Of a stretch of 64,000 nt of DNA, positions 41,590 to 51,840 are shown in pieces. The first letter of the stretch is position 1. The number at the start of each line of letters is the position of its first letter. The DNA comes from Trileptium ribeirensis (taxonomy: Eukaryota > Nematoda > Enoplea > Enoplida > Thoracostomopsidae). The DNA is taken from the NCBI GenBank assembly GCA_030248225.1, contig JASANE010012258.1, positions 25,477 through 89,476 on the forward strand, written 5' to 3'. The notes under the pieces were generated by a model. That model had not been told where the DNA came from and did no database searches. It saw only the letters and a program-made list of their open reading frames with translations. The position numbers and the translations under genes are program-made.

Positions 41590-42647
41590 TTGGTTTTTAT
41601 GCTAGTGGTTATAGAAGTATAATTTTAGATTCCGCGGATACAAGATTCCTAGCAAGTGACGATACGAGGATTAGACATTTATATTGTAACAGATCCATAC
41701 GGATCGTTACGAGGTGGATTAATCCTGACCACAGCCTAATGGCAAACTTTTATCGAAAACCCTTAATCTTGGCCACACTACAATGGGCAACATTTACAAT
41801 AATCCTGGCCACACTCCAATGGCCAACATTTAGAAATGCTCTAATAATCATGTCCATACTCCAATGGCCAACATTTACAATAATCTTGTCCACAGTGTAA
41901 TTGCCAACATTTTTTCGAATACGAATAATCTTGTCCACGGTATAATGGCCAACATTTTTGCGACTTCCCCAATAATCCTGGCCATAGTGTAATGGTCAAC
42001 ATTTTCGAAGTTAGTCGCGAATGTCTCCCCACTAGGAATGCTCATCAGAAAATAACCCAATCGGGTACGAAACCCACTGTGGCACCGGAACACTTACATA
42101 AATGGGCTTAGAACCAGTCTGTAACCCCTTCATGCGCAAGCGAATACATAAGTCGAATTTTTCCCGTACATATGTACCGACGGTGAAACTCTGCCGTCCC
42201 CATTCTGAAACCGTATGTATATATAGCACAAAGCATGAACCATTACGTCCATCAATCTCGCTACGAACTAAAGATTTTCGTCACACCTCGGCCCGCACCG
42301 CCGACGGTTTTTCGTGATCAAAAAAGAGATATCGTTATTAACGTTTTAGGGTTGAAGGATCATCGAAATATATTGCCGTATGTACGTATATACTTACGTA
42401 ATTATTGATTGTAGGGCCACAAAGGCTCGTTGGCATATTTAGATCGCATATATAAGTATACTACCATTGTTTTGATGTACTTTGTTTGATGGCCATAAAG
42501 GCACTTGCTATATAATTTGTTCATATTGTCATAATCGTGTCGCGTATATATGTACCTTTGGAGTTACCATAATTGCTCGTACAGTTTTTTAGGTATATAT
42601 ACACCATTTGGCATTCCGAGTTGAAGGTACATTTGACTGTATATATG

Positions 42648-42709
<62 letters not shown>

Positions 42710-42988
42710 TGTCATTGTCGTGTCATATTCGTACCATATCCTTGCACTGTAAAGGCCACAAAAGCGCCTGCTAGTCATTATGATTTCATATTGTGTATGA
42801 TCATACCATTTGTACGGTATGTTGTGCTGGTAGAGGCCGTACAAGCGCCGACATTTGCCAGAACGTTGTACCATTCTTATAGTTATAATGATAGGTTATG
42901 CCATTGATCATGAACCTATATATGTGTGTTGTATATTACCTGTTTTATTGGCCATAAAAGCGTCACTTTCTACTGCTATTTGTATGAT
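41590..42988 (-). repeat. Family R tail, inverted copy
   Basis: The reverse complement of 21200-22300: GTAACAGATCCATACGGATC (41688), then about seven units of the form CCACACTCCAATGGCCAACATTTACAATAATC (41740-42010), then TCGTGATC..GATATCGTTATTAACG (42310) and GGCCATAAAGGC blocks. The DNA transposon at 42992 adjoins or interrupts this copy. Confidence 0.65.
42650..42707. repeat. (TA)n microsatellite, about 58 bp
   Basis: Uninterrupted alternating TA from about 42650 to 42707, preceded by ATATATGTATG. It lies within the inverted family R copy. Confidence 0.95.
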
Positions 42989-42991
42989 AAT

Positions 42992-43260
42992 TGAAGACCT
43001 CCGCGCAAAAATTGGCCAAGCGACATTTTTTAGCATTTTGAGTTGTATAATTTTTCCGACTCGCCATGACGTCTTCTATGCAAAACTGCACTCAAATCCG
43101 TGCAAAAAGCAGCCAAAAGCCAAATACTTGATGCAAAATTTAGCCAAGCGCCGTCGCAAGTATCCTCACTCCGAGCAAAAATTAGCCAAGTGAAACTGAC
43201 TGGCGCTTGGCCATTTTTTGCTCGCAGCACCACCGGCAAATAAATTGGCCAATATTTGCA
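42992..43260 (+). repeat. Left inverted end and subterminal motif cluster
   Basis: Carries the terminal motif GCAAAAATTGGCCAAG at 43005-43020 and variants at 43101-43119, 43132-43150, 43173-43190, 43206-43224 (inverted) and 43245-43259 (inverted). The pair at 43173-43224 can itself form a hairpin. Such clustered copies are what a transposase binding array would look like; this role is inferred. Confidence 0.75.
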
Positions 43261-43684
43261 CTATACTTTTACATTCGCTAAAATTTAAAACCTACCATTT
43301 AGAACAATATTTGAGCTAGGAATAGTAAGTACACAGTGTAATATTTCATAGTTAAGAAGCTACACACCCATGCATATTGATTAAACTGGGTATAATGATA
43401 CGTCACTAATGTTTTATCGTCCGACACTATACTACCCACTTTTAGCCCAGATTACAAACGTTTGCGTTGTACTGCTTGCTTGTTAGACACCGTATCATAT
43501 CAAAACATTGTGCTATAATTCGAAAACAAGAATTTACGAAACTGCATTAGATTCGACTACGTATCAAATCAAGGCATTAAGTATATATTTGTATTTTGTT
43601 TCTTTCTATAAACAGCGTTACGATAACGAATAGCTAAATTACTAGATACTGTTATTACGACTAATAGTTAAATTTACTACTATT

Positions 43685-44031
43685 ATGAAGCGGATTAAAT
43701 TGTTACGAAATCGGGACGATACTTATTTTCCTCCAGATACTTGGGTCCTTGTTATGTGGTCTGGCCCATATTGGCCCGCAATTGTTTGTAATAGTGACAC
43801 TAGCTTAAAGCCTTTAAAAATTGGGCAAGTATTTGTATGGTGGTTCGACGATCGATATACTATTTTGCCTGCGTCAACTGCAATACGTTTAAACAGCGCG
43901 TCAGTCGATTCTCAAATTTCGATTACGGAAAAAACGCCGAAAAGATACAGCGACTATATTGATAAAGTTTTGGACTACTGCCGGCAAACTGAAGAACAAG
44001 AGCAGTTGTCGATCATCCAAAGAGCAATAAG
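43685..44031 (+). CDS. Transposon gene exon 1: PWWP-like domain
   Basis: Starts at the ATG of MKRIKLLRNRD. Residues 18-34 read DTWVLVMWSGPYWPAIV and residues 49-70 VFVWWFDDRYTILPASTAIRLN, the two strand segments of a PWWP-like fold (compare the usual W..V.G.PWWPA and VFFFG...W). PWWP domains read methylated histone tails and bind DNA in host proteins. A helix follows (YSDYIDKVLDYC). The donor TAAG|GTTAGA leaves two bases (AG) that join G at 44489 to make Arg, in frame. The open frame could also run on to a stop at 44150 if unspliced, but that would separate it from the downstream exons. Confidence 0.75.
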
Positions 44032-44488
44032 GTTAGAAAACCTACAGAAAATGTTCATACTACGAGAAACCATCGCAGAACATGATTATTTTAATACATT
44101 ATATGCCTCAAAGAAACTATTTCTTTTCCATTACGTGATTTTTTGTATTTAAAATATTGTGGAATTGTGTATTATAAGTGTAGATCGTACGTTTCGCCGC
44201 TAAATATTAAAAACGTTTGCGGTCTAGCGGACCCTTAGTTTTATAATATTGGCAGTATTAGCCCTATATACATAATATAGGGCCTGAATGTTCATGGCCT
44301 TAATAAACAAATGCGTACAGCAGCTCCATGCAATATCACTAGTCTACTTTTCAGATAACTATCACTAGTCTAATTTTCAGATAACATGATGGAATCATGA
44401 ATTGCATTTGTTCCTATTAGTTGATATCATAATATACATATTTTGGATATTTTCTGCATTCTGGTACTATTTTACATCTGTATTTAAG

Positions 44489-44733
44489 GCCACAACACGA
44501 AGTGGCGGCAGAAGATGCTATAAAGTTTCTGATTCAACAAGTTTTGGAATCCATCGATTTCACCCAAAGTCGGTTTCGCACTGAAGCCGACTCGTTATCT
44601 GATTCCGATGCTTCAGAAAACGCTGATCCTACTTGGCGGCCTTCAACTCCATGTTCAGACGAAAACGATAATCCACCTGGTACTCAATCGGCACACTGTT
44701 CGCCAGCTGCAATAGTTGATGAACCAGAAAAAG
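44489..44733 (+). CDS. Transposon gene exon 2: acidic, Ser-rich linker
   Basis: The acceptor is TTTACATCTGTATTTAAG. Reads PQHEVAAEDAIKFLIQQVLE, then SIDFTQSRF and an acidic, Ser/Pro-rich tail (SDSDASENADPTWRPSTPCS). An amphipathic helix is likely at the start. A stop follows at 44736. To reach exon 3 in phase, the best site is a GC donor, AAAAAG|GCTAGT, since no GT donor in the correct phase exists before the stop. With this choice the three exons total 2364 nt, exactly 788 codons including the stop. Confidence 0.65.
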
Positions 44734-44737
44734 GCTA

Positions 44738-45360
44738 GTTAACGTGCCAGTTGTGTTTAAATATGCAGTTAACGTGCCAGTTGTGTTTAAATATGCAGTT
44801 AACGTGCCAGTTGTGTTTAAATATGCAGTTAACGTGCCAGTTGTGTTTAAATATGCAGTTAACGTGCCAGTTGTGTTTAAATATGCAGTTAACGTGCCAG
44901 TTGTGTTTAAATATGCAGTTAACGTGCCAGTTGTGTTTAAATATGCAGTTAACGTGCCAGTTGTGTTTAAATATGCAGTTAACGTGCCAGTTGTGTTTAA
45001 ATATGCAGTTAACGTGCCAGTTGTGTTTAAATATGCAGTTAACGTGCCAGTTGTGTTTAAATATGCAGTTAACGTGCCAGTTGTGTTTAAATATGCAGTT
45101 AACGTGCCAGTTGTGTTTAAATATGCAGTTAACGTGCCAGTTGTGTTTAAATATGCAGTTAACGTGCCAGTTGTGTTTAAATATGCAGTTAACGTGCCAG
45201 TTGTGTTTAAATATGCAGTTAACGTGCCAGTTGTGTTTAAATATGCAGTTAACGTGCCAGTTGTGTTTAAATATGCAGTTAACGTGCCAGTTGTGTTTAA
45301 ATATGCAGTTAACGTGCCAGTTGTGTTTAAATATGCAGTTAACGTGCCAGTTGTGTTTAA
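44738..45360. repeat. 30-bp minisatellite, 21 copies, within an intron
   Basis: Unit GTTAACGTGCCAGTTGTGTT followed by TAAATATGCA. Twenty full identical units and one partial of 23 bp; I saw no difference between copies. Because 30 is a multiple of three, two frames stay open throughout and mimic a repetitive protein. Each unit contains ATATGCAG, a potential cryptic 3' splice site. The array begins five bases after the exon 2 donor. Confidence 0.97.
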
Positions 45361-45399
45361 TGTGATATTGTCTTATATGTAATGGATTAATATTTCTAG

Positions 45400-47171
45400 A
45401 ACAGCCGAAGACTCGGAAAAGGCAACGAAATATTCATATGTGGAAACGCAACATCCGCCGAGAAGCTGTAGCGAGGGGACAAATGCACACAACAGCTTCC
45501 GGCAAAGTGATCCCTGCGAAATCTCCTCCGGTTGGCGTTGTGTTATGTGGGCCAACTGAATGTAGGCTCAAGTGTAACCAAAACATAAATGACGATATGC
45601 GTCGAAAGTTCCATAAGTATTTTTATAGTCTCGATAAGGACGCTAAGAGAAAATATCTAAACATGTGTCAGCGAACCGTTCAAGTAAAGCGTCATAGAAC
45701 AAAAGACACTTCGAGGCAGCGACAGATTTGTCATAAAAACTTTGTTAAATTTGGAGCTGCGGAACATGAAGTTTGCTTGCAAGCACTAAGCACCATGACT
45801 GGCTATGCACGCAGTAGTATCAAGCATATTCGATCGACCACTGTGGCCCAAGGAGAACCTGGGCCCGCTCCGCCTAAAACTGGCCGACACGCAAGTAGAC
45901 CAAACCGAATACCCGCTGATGTTCGTGAAAAAGTCATTAAACATATTGCTAGTTTCCCAGCTGAGTCCAGTCATTATTCTAGGCAGAAAAACCCTAACCG
46001 AAAATACCTTAGCTGTTTACTCTCGGTGGCTAAAATGCACGAATTATTTAATAAAGAGCAAGTGAAAAACGAATGCACAACCGTAAAACTTCATTTTTAT
46101 CGAGATATGTTCAACGAAAATTTCAATCTCGGATTCGGCAATCCGAGAAGCGACACATGTGGGATTTGTGATGCTGCAGGTCCTGAGGCCGATGAACATC
46201 GTCAAAAGGCCGAGTTGGCATATTCGACAATGAAGGACGATCGAATTAATTGCACAACATCGGATTATAAACTTTTCATTACCTTTGACCTGCAAAAAAC
46301 TCTGCCTCTCCCGAAATTATCAGTTTCAGAGGCTTTTTATCTCCGCCAGTTGTGGCTATACAATGTGGGAATTCATGCTGTCTGTGTTGAGACAGGAGTA
46401 GAAGGCAAGGGGTTTATGTATACGTGGAATGAAAAGGAATTTGGAAGAGGGTGTTCCGACATTGCTTCTTGTCTTCTAGCCTTTTTCGAAAATCCAACGT
46501 ATGGTGAAAAGACCCACCTAATCGCCTGGTCCGACTCCTGCGCGGGCCAGAACAAAAATTTTTATATCGTAGGCCTATGGCAGTATTTGATTAAAACCGG
46601 TCGCTTTTCTATAATAGAACACAAGTTCCCGGAAGTGGGGCACTCTCGGTTAGATAGTGACCGGGATTTTGGTCACATTGAAGCCGCCGTTAGGAAGCAT
46701 GAAAAAATATTGCTTCCGGAAGAGTATAGAGACATTATTACTGGAAGTCAACGTAGAAATCCGTTCACTGTGACCAACATGTCCAATGCGGCTATCGACG
46801 TTGTTCGGTTGGTCCAAAAATTAAACTTAGTGCGCAGGAGTATAAATTCAAATAAGGACAAAATTCCATTCAAATCACAAGTGCGGTGGATACGAATATC
46901 GCAGTTCGGCAGCTATCAGTATAAAACAAGTTTCAACGAAGCTGAAGAGTGGAAATCTGTCGATATTCTGCGAAAGCGCAGCACAAGCGACGATGAACTA
47001 AATGTAATGCAGCTGCTATGGTCTGTTTCTAGAAAGCCTGGTCGAGCTATAAAGCCAGAAAAACTAGCTGATTTAAAGCAACAACTCAAATATATTGATC
47101 GGTATGCCCGTGGATTTTACGAAAATTTGGAGAACTGTCCAATCGCAGATGGTGCCGAAGATTCCGATTGA
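45400..47171 (+). CDS. Transposon gene exon 3: DUF7869-type protein, transposase candidate
   Basis: After the acceptor TTAATATTTCTAG the frame reads QPKTRKRQRNIHMWKRNIRR, the basic start typical of this animal family, so translation continues from upstream rather than starting at the ATG 45438. Numbered from that Met (577 residues): a Cys/basic region with CGPTECRLKC at 37-46, a helical R.(Q/T).C.K.F...VC..AL segment at 93-130, a zinc-ribbon-like CGIC at 241-244, then an RNase H-like core with FDLQKTLPLP (D284), AWSDSCAGQNKN (D366) and GHSRLDSDRDFGHIE (D408/D410, E415). This D-D-D/E spacing is what a DDE-type nuclease would show. DUF7869 is widespread in animal and oomycete genomes as multicopy genes; catalysis is inferred. 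No frameshift or stop interrupts it. Confidence 0.85.
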
Positions 47172-47279
47172 CAATTACTGATATCTGGGTTATCAAATGT
47201 GAGTATCTTAGTATACATAACTTATGTATGTAAGAAGATTTCTACTACGGATATTGGCTATAGGCCAAATCTGGCACTG

Positions 47280-47525
47280 ATAAACGGTAAAATGTGTCCG
47301 TGCAAAAATTGGCCAACTCCACTTGGCACCCTTTCCCAGTGGCCAGCATGACTTGCAAAAATTTTTGTTTACACAGAGAAGATGTATTTTACAGTATCGA
47401 AGCGTACAACGTGGTACTGAATATCCACGTAATAATTAGAAAAAATAGCCAACAATTTGTCAAATTGCATTATAACTCGAAATATACTAAATGGCGTTTG
47501 GCCAATTTTTGCCCGGAGGTCTTCA
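47280..47525 (+). repeat. Right subterminal motif and inverted end
   Basis: GTGCAAAAATTGGCCAAC at 47300-47317 repeats the terminal motif in direct orientation. The inverted end ends TTTGGCCAATTTTTGCCCGG AGGTCTTCA at 47525. The gene's stop is only 354 bp from this end. No clear AATAAA is seen in the gap. Confidence 0.75.
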
Positions 47526-47528
47526 AAT

Positions 47529-47869
47529 GTTTTCCGCCAAACAAGTATAATACTTTTATAATAGAATAGATTATAGAATAGAATAATTCTATAATAGTAT
47601 GATACATTGGTAAAATCACATGTTTATAAAATACCAGCTGTTGTTCGACGCTTTTCTTCCCGCAAAAATTATTAAAGCTCAAAACAATGACATAATTTAC
47701 TCCCTGAGAGAGATCAAAGTTTTTAACGTATAACATATATATTATAATTTATATTAATTCCAAAACAGTGTTGTTCTTGATAACTTCTGCTGTTTCTACA
47801 ACATGAGTTTGTCAAATGACCTCCAGAAATCCTGAACGCATTGAAGAACCCTCACTAGCCAGAAACCCA
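47529..47869. other. Intergenic spacer, nothing recognised
   Basis: AT-rich; a TAGAATAGATTATAGAATAG run at 47563-47582. No gene or element identified. Confidence 0.5.
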
Positions 47870-48990
47870 TCGAAAACAATTGACATCGCATCAAGTATTT
47901 GTGCTGGTCTCCATATAACCAAACCATCGATGCGGCATACCAAAAACCTATACACCAATGGTGGTACTTTGTTCGCGGACGGCCGGTCTTAAACTATTTG
48001 AAACCCCTGACAAAATGGTACAGTCATATTGAATTCTAGGTGACCGTACCACCACTTTCAACCTAAATGCCCTGAGAACAATATATAAACCAAAGTACTG
48101 AAGACCGACGATATTCCTCTAAATCGGGTTCATTGACCCTAAACCCAACAAAAATATCTGAAAATGATGAAATATTCGCGCCAGAATCTAGATAACCAAA
48201 CCGCATATTCAAACTACCAAAAAAACCTATATAGACAATGATGCCCTGTTCACAATCCGTAGTCAAACAACTGAATACAGACTAGATCCTGGACCCTAAA
48301 CCCCTGAATATTGTCAAGGACTCTAAAAAGTTCAGAAGAGTTCAGAAAAACCTATATAATAGACTATTTTTGACACCAATAACCAAATAAATAAAAACAC
48401 ACTACATTTTGGAAATCGGGTTTTTCGGCCATAAAATCCTTTGGAAACCAATGAAAAAGTAAATATATAGTCAAGTTAGGCTCTGGATAGCTAAATCACT
48501 GTATCCAGCGGGCTTGATTACCTAACAGACACTCACTGCAAGGTAAAAACACGCAACGATATGCGAAATTCGCAAAATCGCTATTTCTGGCAAAGGGTCG
48601 ATGAAGCATAATTCGGCTTCACGGCGGCCCTGGGAGTCGTCCCACAAAAACTCGAGGTCAGGAAATTTGTAGATCTTGATGAGCAGATTATCCTGCGATA
48701 GTCTTCGGTTTTCGATAGCCTGTGTTGCGAGATATAGGCTGCCAAATACTGGTACGCGTATGGCCAGACTTCTCAAAACACCCCTGAAAACTGTTTTGTC
48801 ATTTTGATCCGGAAGATAGGAGCTGTTTGCAATCAACTAAATGGCTCAATGTCATCACTTTTGGTATCGAAATCAATCCACCCCAAGATGAGTAGTTACC
48901 AATGATAGCGACAAACAAAAAAACAAGTTCCACCATTCGCCACCTAGTGCCCTCAGTAGAAACTCGGCTCGCTGAACTCGCTTTGTTTCA
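47870..48990. repeat. Dispersed, partly tandem repeat shared with 22960-23870
   Basis: Internal repeats: a block ATAAACCAAAGTACTGAAGACCGAC...TTCATTGACCCTAAACCC at 48085 and related blocks near 48255 and 48370. From 48538 it follows 23520-23850 in order (GGTAAAAACACGCAA, TTTCTGGCAAAGGGTCGATG, CCCTCAGTAGAAACTCGG). The open frames here are not supported as genes. Confidence 0.5.
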
Positions 48991-49271
48991 ATTAATATCA
49001 GTAATCGATAACATTTCTATCATAAATAAGTAGAAATATTGCGTGCTTTTAAAATAAAAATGCATCGACCACAGTCAAACTAATCAATTTGTAAAATTAA
49101 TGCCCATGATTCATTCATTAAGCCACGAAGTTTTAGTAGTCCAAAAATGACAATGTTGATTCAAAGCATTACTTTAAGGCTCTAAAAGATAAGACAAGAC
49201 CTTGTTTCTAAATTACATGTTGATGCTAGTAACAACCATTAACTGAACAACAATAAAACTAGATGACTTAC

Positions 49272-49401
49272 GAGGACACATACATCGAATTACACCGGGT
49301 TGAACAAGTGAAGCATTGACAAATATATCACGATCAAAAATACAATAATACTGCGACGTTGTCGAATACCATGGTCCACTGATTAATACTTTGATTTGAC
49401 C
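49272..49401 (-). CDS. CAMTA: CAMTA exon: core of the TIG/IPT domain
   Basis: CAMTA proteins are nuclear, calmodulin-responsive transcription factors with CG-1, TIG, ankyrin and IQ regions. On the - strand this 130-nt exon follows TTGATTCAG and reads GQIKVLISGPWYSTTSQYYC, then IFDRDIFVNASLV and PGVIRCMCP. The family pattern is GGVKVL(V/I)TGPW...LFD...VPA.LVQ.GVLRCYCP, so this is the TIG domain. Joined in phase 0 to the exon at 55195-55538 it gives SPEWSYSEGQIKVL. The donor is CCTC|GTAAGT. The rest of the protein (ankyrin, IQ) was not found below 49272. Confidence 0.93.
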
Positions 49402-50544
49402 CTGAATCAAACAAATAAATGTTGACTTTTTGTCTACTTCTTTCAAACTACTTAGAATACTACTGTTTAGCAGTGGAACAGAATAAGTGTTATGAACATT
49501 CGTCCGAACTATATTTTAACAAATCAAAAATTGTTAGAATGAGTCGTACGTTAATAATTTTATGAGTACGAGACACAAGTGACAGTGTAATGGTCATAAT
49601 TACTAGGAAATTGGAGACGCCAATTTTTTTAAATTCTAAGTGTATTCTGCAGCTATATAGAGCTTCTTCTCTCTACAAAATAAGTCCTCGAAGAACCATA
49701 TATTTTGAGCGGTTATGGAGATATAGCCATTTTCGTGTTGAAGGGCCCATCTTAAAACCGGTTTTACCTAACCCTACAACAAGGTAACCGCCATAATAAT
49801 GTAGATGCAAAGGGCAAATGAGTTAAAATGATCTCTGTATTTTCATTGATTATGGAGATGGTAGTTTCGTTTATGTAGTGTCTCATGGGCCCCATTTTAA
49901 AACCCAATTTCGTGTAATTCCGTAATATAGGTACGCACCATAACAACGCATCATATGCAGCTAAATAAAGATTATTCCGATCTATAAAATCTCACAGGTT
50001 ATAGAGATACGACCGTTTTCGTATTATGCTGACCTCATGACCCTTTAGACCCTAATCCTGAATCCAAGGGAAAACGTGTGCAAAAATTTTATACCCGGAA
50101 ATTTATAGAGCCTTAAAATTGCCCTACAAAATGAACCTGATTTGACCGAAATATCTGCATCGGCTGTTAAGACACAGCCAAAACCTTTTTTGACCCAACC
50201 AGAGCCGAATTTTGACCTGACCAGTTGGAATATGTTTTGGCACTAATTAAAGGCCAAAAATAGATATTTCTACCCTCGATTGAGCTATCGAGCGAGAAAA
50301 TAGAACTTGCAGAATAACAAATTTTAGTTATGGGTATCATAGGATAATATTCGAAGAGTATAAAGCCCAAATTTCACAAAAGTGAAGTCATAATAATTCT
50401 TCGTTAACAAAGACTCAGAATTCAATGACTGAAGAATAGTAAAGAGAATACAAAATAAATAATTTGACGATAGAGTCTGCACGTATTCTGACTGCATAAC
50501 AACACAGAGTTCAGCAGTACACTCAAAATTAATGTTACCAGGGC

Positions 50545-50620
50545 GACGACCGGCCTTCGGCCTGCGTGGTCCTAAGGCCGGATCACGGTGGCTGTTGGTC
50601 TGCGGCCCCGGATTTGAATA
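50545..50620. other. GC-rich segment with CCGGCC/GGCCGG palindromes
   Basis: ACCGGCCTTCGGCCTGCGTG then GTCCTAAGGCCGGATC: GGCC-TTC-GGCC is a tight hairpin, and CCGGCCTT pairs with AAGGCCGG further on. It stands out sharply from its AT-rich surroundings and precedes the BEL/Pao remnant by about 250 bp. It could be part of that element's leader or LTR; no matching second copy was found. Confidence 0.4.
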
Positions 50621-50838
50621 AGAAATGACACAGCTGTATAAATCCGACAACATAACCAGCCATAACCATTTGTGTATTTTTATAATCGTAAAGAAATTGT
50701 GTTTGAAAATATTCAATACATTCACCGGGTGAGTAATAGCGGAACCTCGGAGTAGAAAATTAACCACTTTAACCGAGTCAGCTGGTCAAATCGATTCAAC
50801 TCTGCTAAACGTCAATAACAAGCAGTACTGAAGTACTG

Positions 50839-51840
50839 ATGACCGCGACTGTCGTTGTGTCTAATCCCAACAACGAGTCAGCCACAGCCCGACTTTTGTT
50901 CGATTCTGGAAGTCACCGAAGTTGCGTTACCATGACATGCGCAAAAAGGCTTGATTTGCGCGCGCTACAAAACGAGACAGTGCATGTATCCATCTTCGGG
51001 ACGAAACCTTCGCTTTCGGTCGCCTCACATCGAGTGAAGCTCAACATCCATCAACCAGATGGCTCAGCAAGGACAGTAACTGCTCACACAACCCGACTGA
51101 TTACCGATTGCCCTATTTTGCCGCAAAAACTACCTCGAGCTGATTTACGAGCGCTCGAGGTGTTGAAAACGCAGTTGGCCGACGATGCTAACCAAACGGA
51201 TACAGGAATTTATTGATATTTTGGTGGGCACTGATTAGTTCTGGGACTTCATTACCGGTCCCAGCGTCTCTACATCATCTGGGCTGTTTCTCATCCCGTC
51301 CACAGTTGGAATGCTTATTGCCGGTCGTGGCAAAGAGAGTGGGATGGCAGCAACAAATGAATCAGTTTTCTTGCGTGTGACGGAAACCTATGCACTCCAG
51401 GCACGCGAATGTGGTCTTATGGCTGTCAAAAGGCAGCATTGTCTCTCAAACCGAACATGGGTGAATTTTGGGCATTGGAGCACATTGGTATCACTGACGA
51501 CCCCGTTGTGAAAGATGACGACGTGGCCTTGGCATAATTTAATAACACAATTCGCTACTCTGTTGCACGTTATCAGGTGCATTGGCCAAAAAAGGATAAC
51601 TACCGGAACCTGCCTATCAATATCGAATTGGCTAATGGCCGGTTTTCGTCATTGGTTTTCGGCGAATTCTCAGCTCGAATTCGGAAGTTAAACGCAAGTA
51701 CCACGAAATTATCGAAGACCAGCTAAACAAAGGAGTCATCGAACGTGCTCCGCAGAACGAGATCGATTGCCGTCAATGTCCCACTCCGGTACACTACCTG
51801 CCACACCATCCCGTCATCAAGCCATCTAGTGAAACTACTA
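50839..51840 (+). mobile_element. BEL/Pao retrotransposon remnant (protease to RT start)
   Basis: The frame at 50839-51216 contains ARLLFDSGSHRSCVT, the DUF1758-type aspartic protease active site of BEL/Pao polyproteins. After a stop at 51214 other frames continue with the family's usual sequence: IDILVGTD, a SGLFLIPS block, FWALEHIGITDDP (51460), and VIERAP...VHYLPHHPVIKPS (51735-51830), which precedes the reverse transcriptase core. Similarity then ends abruptly. Stops and frame changes make it inactive. No LTRs were recognised. Confidence 0.85.

Larger units (their letters stand above)
42992..47525 (+). mobile_element. DNA transposon with PWWP-DUF7869 transposase candidate
   Basis: Both ends start TGAAGACCTCCG then one variable base and GCAAAAATTGGCCAA. 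The inverted ends continue, with small gaps, for about 60 bp (left 42992-43053; right 47464-47525 in inverse). AAT flanks both ends (42989-42991 and 47526-47528), a possible 3-bp target duplication. Subterminal copies of GCAAAAATTNGCCAA lie at 43102, 43133, 43175, inverted at 43206 and 43245, and at 47302 on the right. The single multi-exon gene inside is intact. The superfamily is not one I can name with confidence: the end sequence and duplication do not fit piggyBac, Tc1/mariner or hAT. It looks recent and possibly still complete. Confidence 0.85.

Noticed and set aside
42521..42907. Frames on both strands through (IY)n.
   Set aside because: Product of the (TA)n microsatellite.
44738..45360. 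A CRISPR array, because of identical 30-bp units.
   Set aside because: The units are contiguous with no spacers, and the setting is a eukaryotic intron.
44744..45382. A 212-residue open frame made of a ten-residue repeat (VPVVFKYAVN) and a second, overlapping repetitive frame.
   Set aside because: Both come from the 30-bp minisatellite, whose length is divisible by three. Gene phase and the acceptor at 45399 place the array in an intron.
48522..48836. A 104-residue - strand frame as a possible further CAMTA exon.
   Set aside because: The DNA belongs to a dispersed repeat also at 23520-23850, and the frame lacks ankyrin or IQ features.
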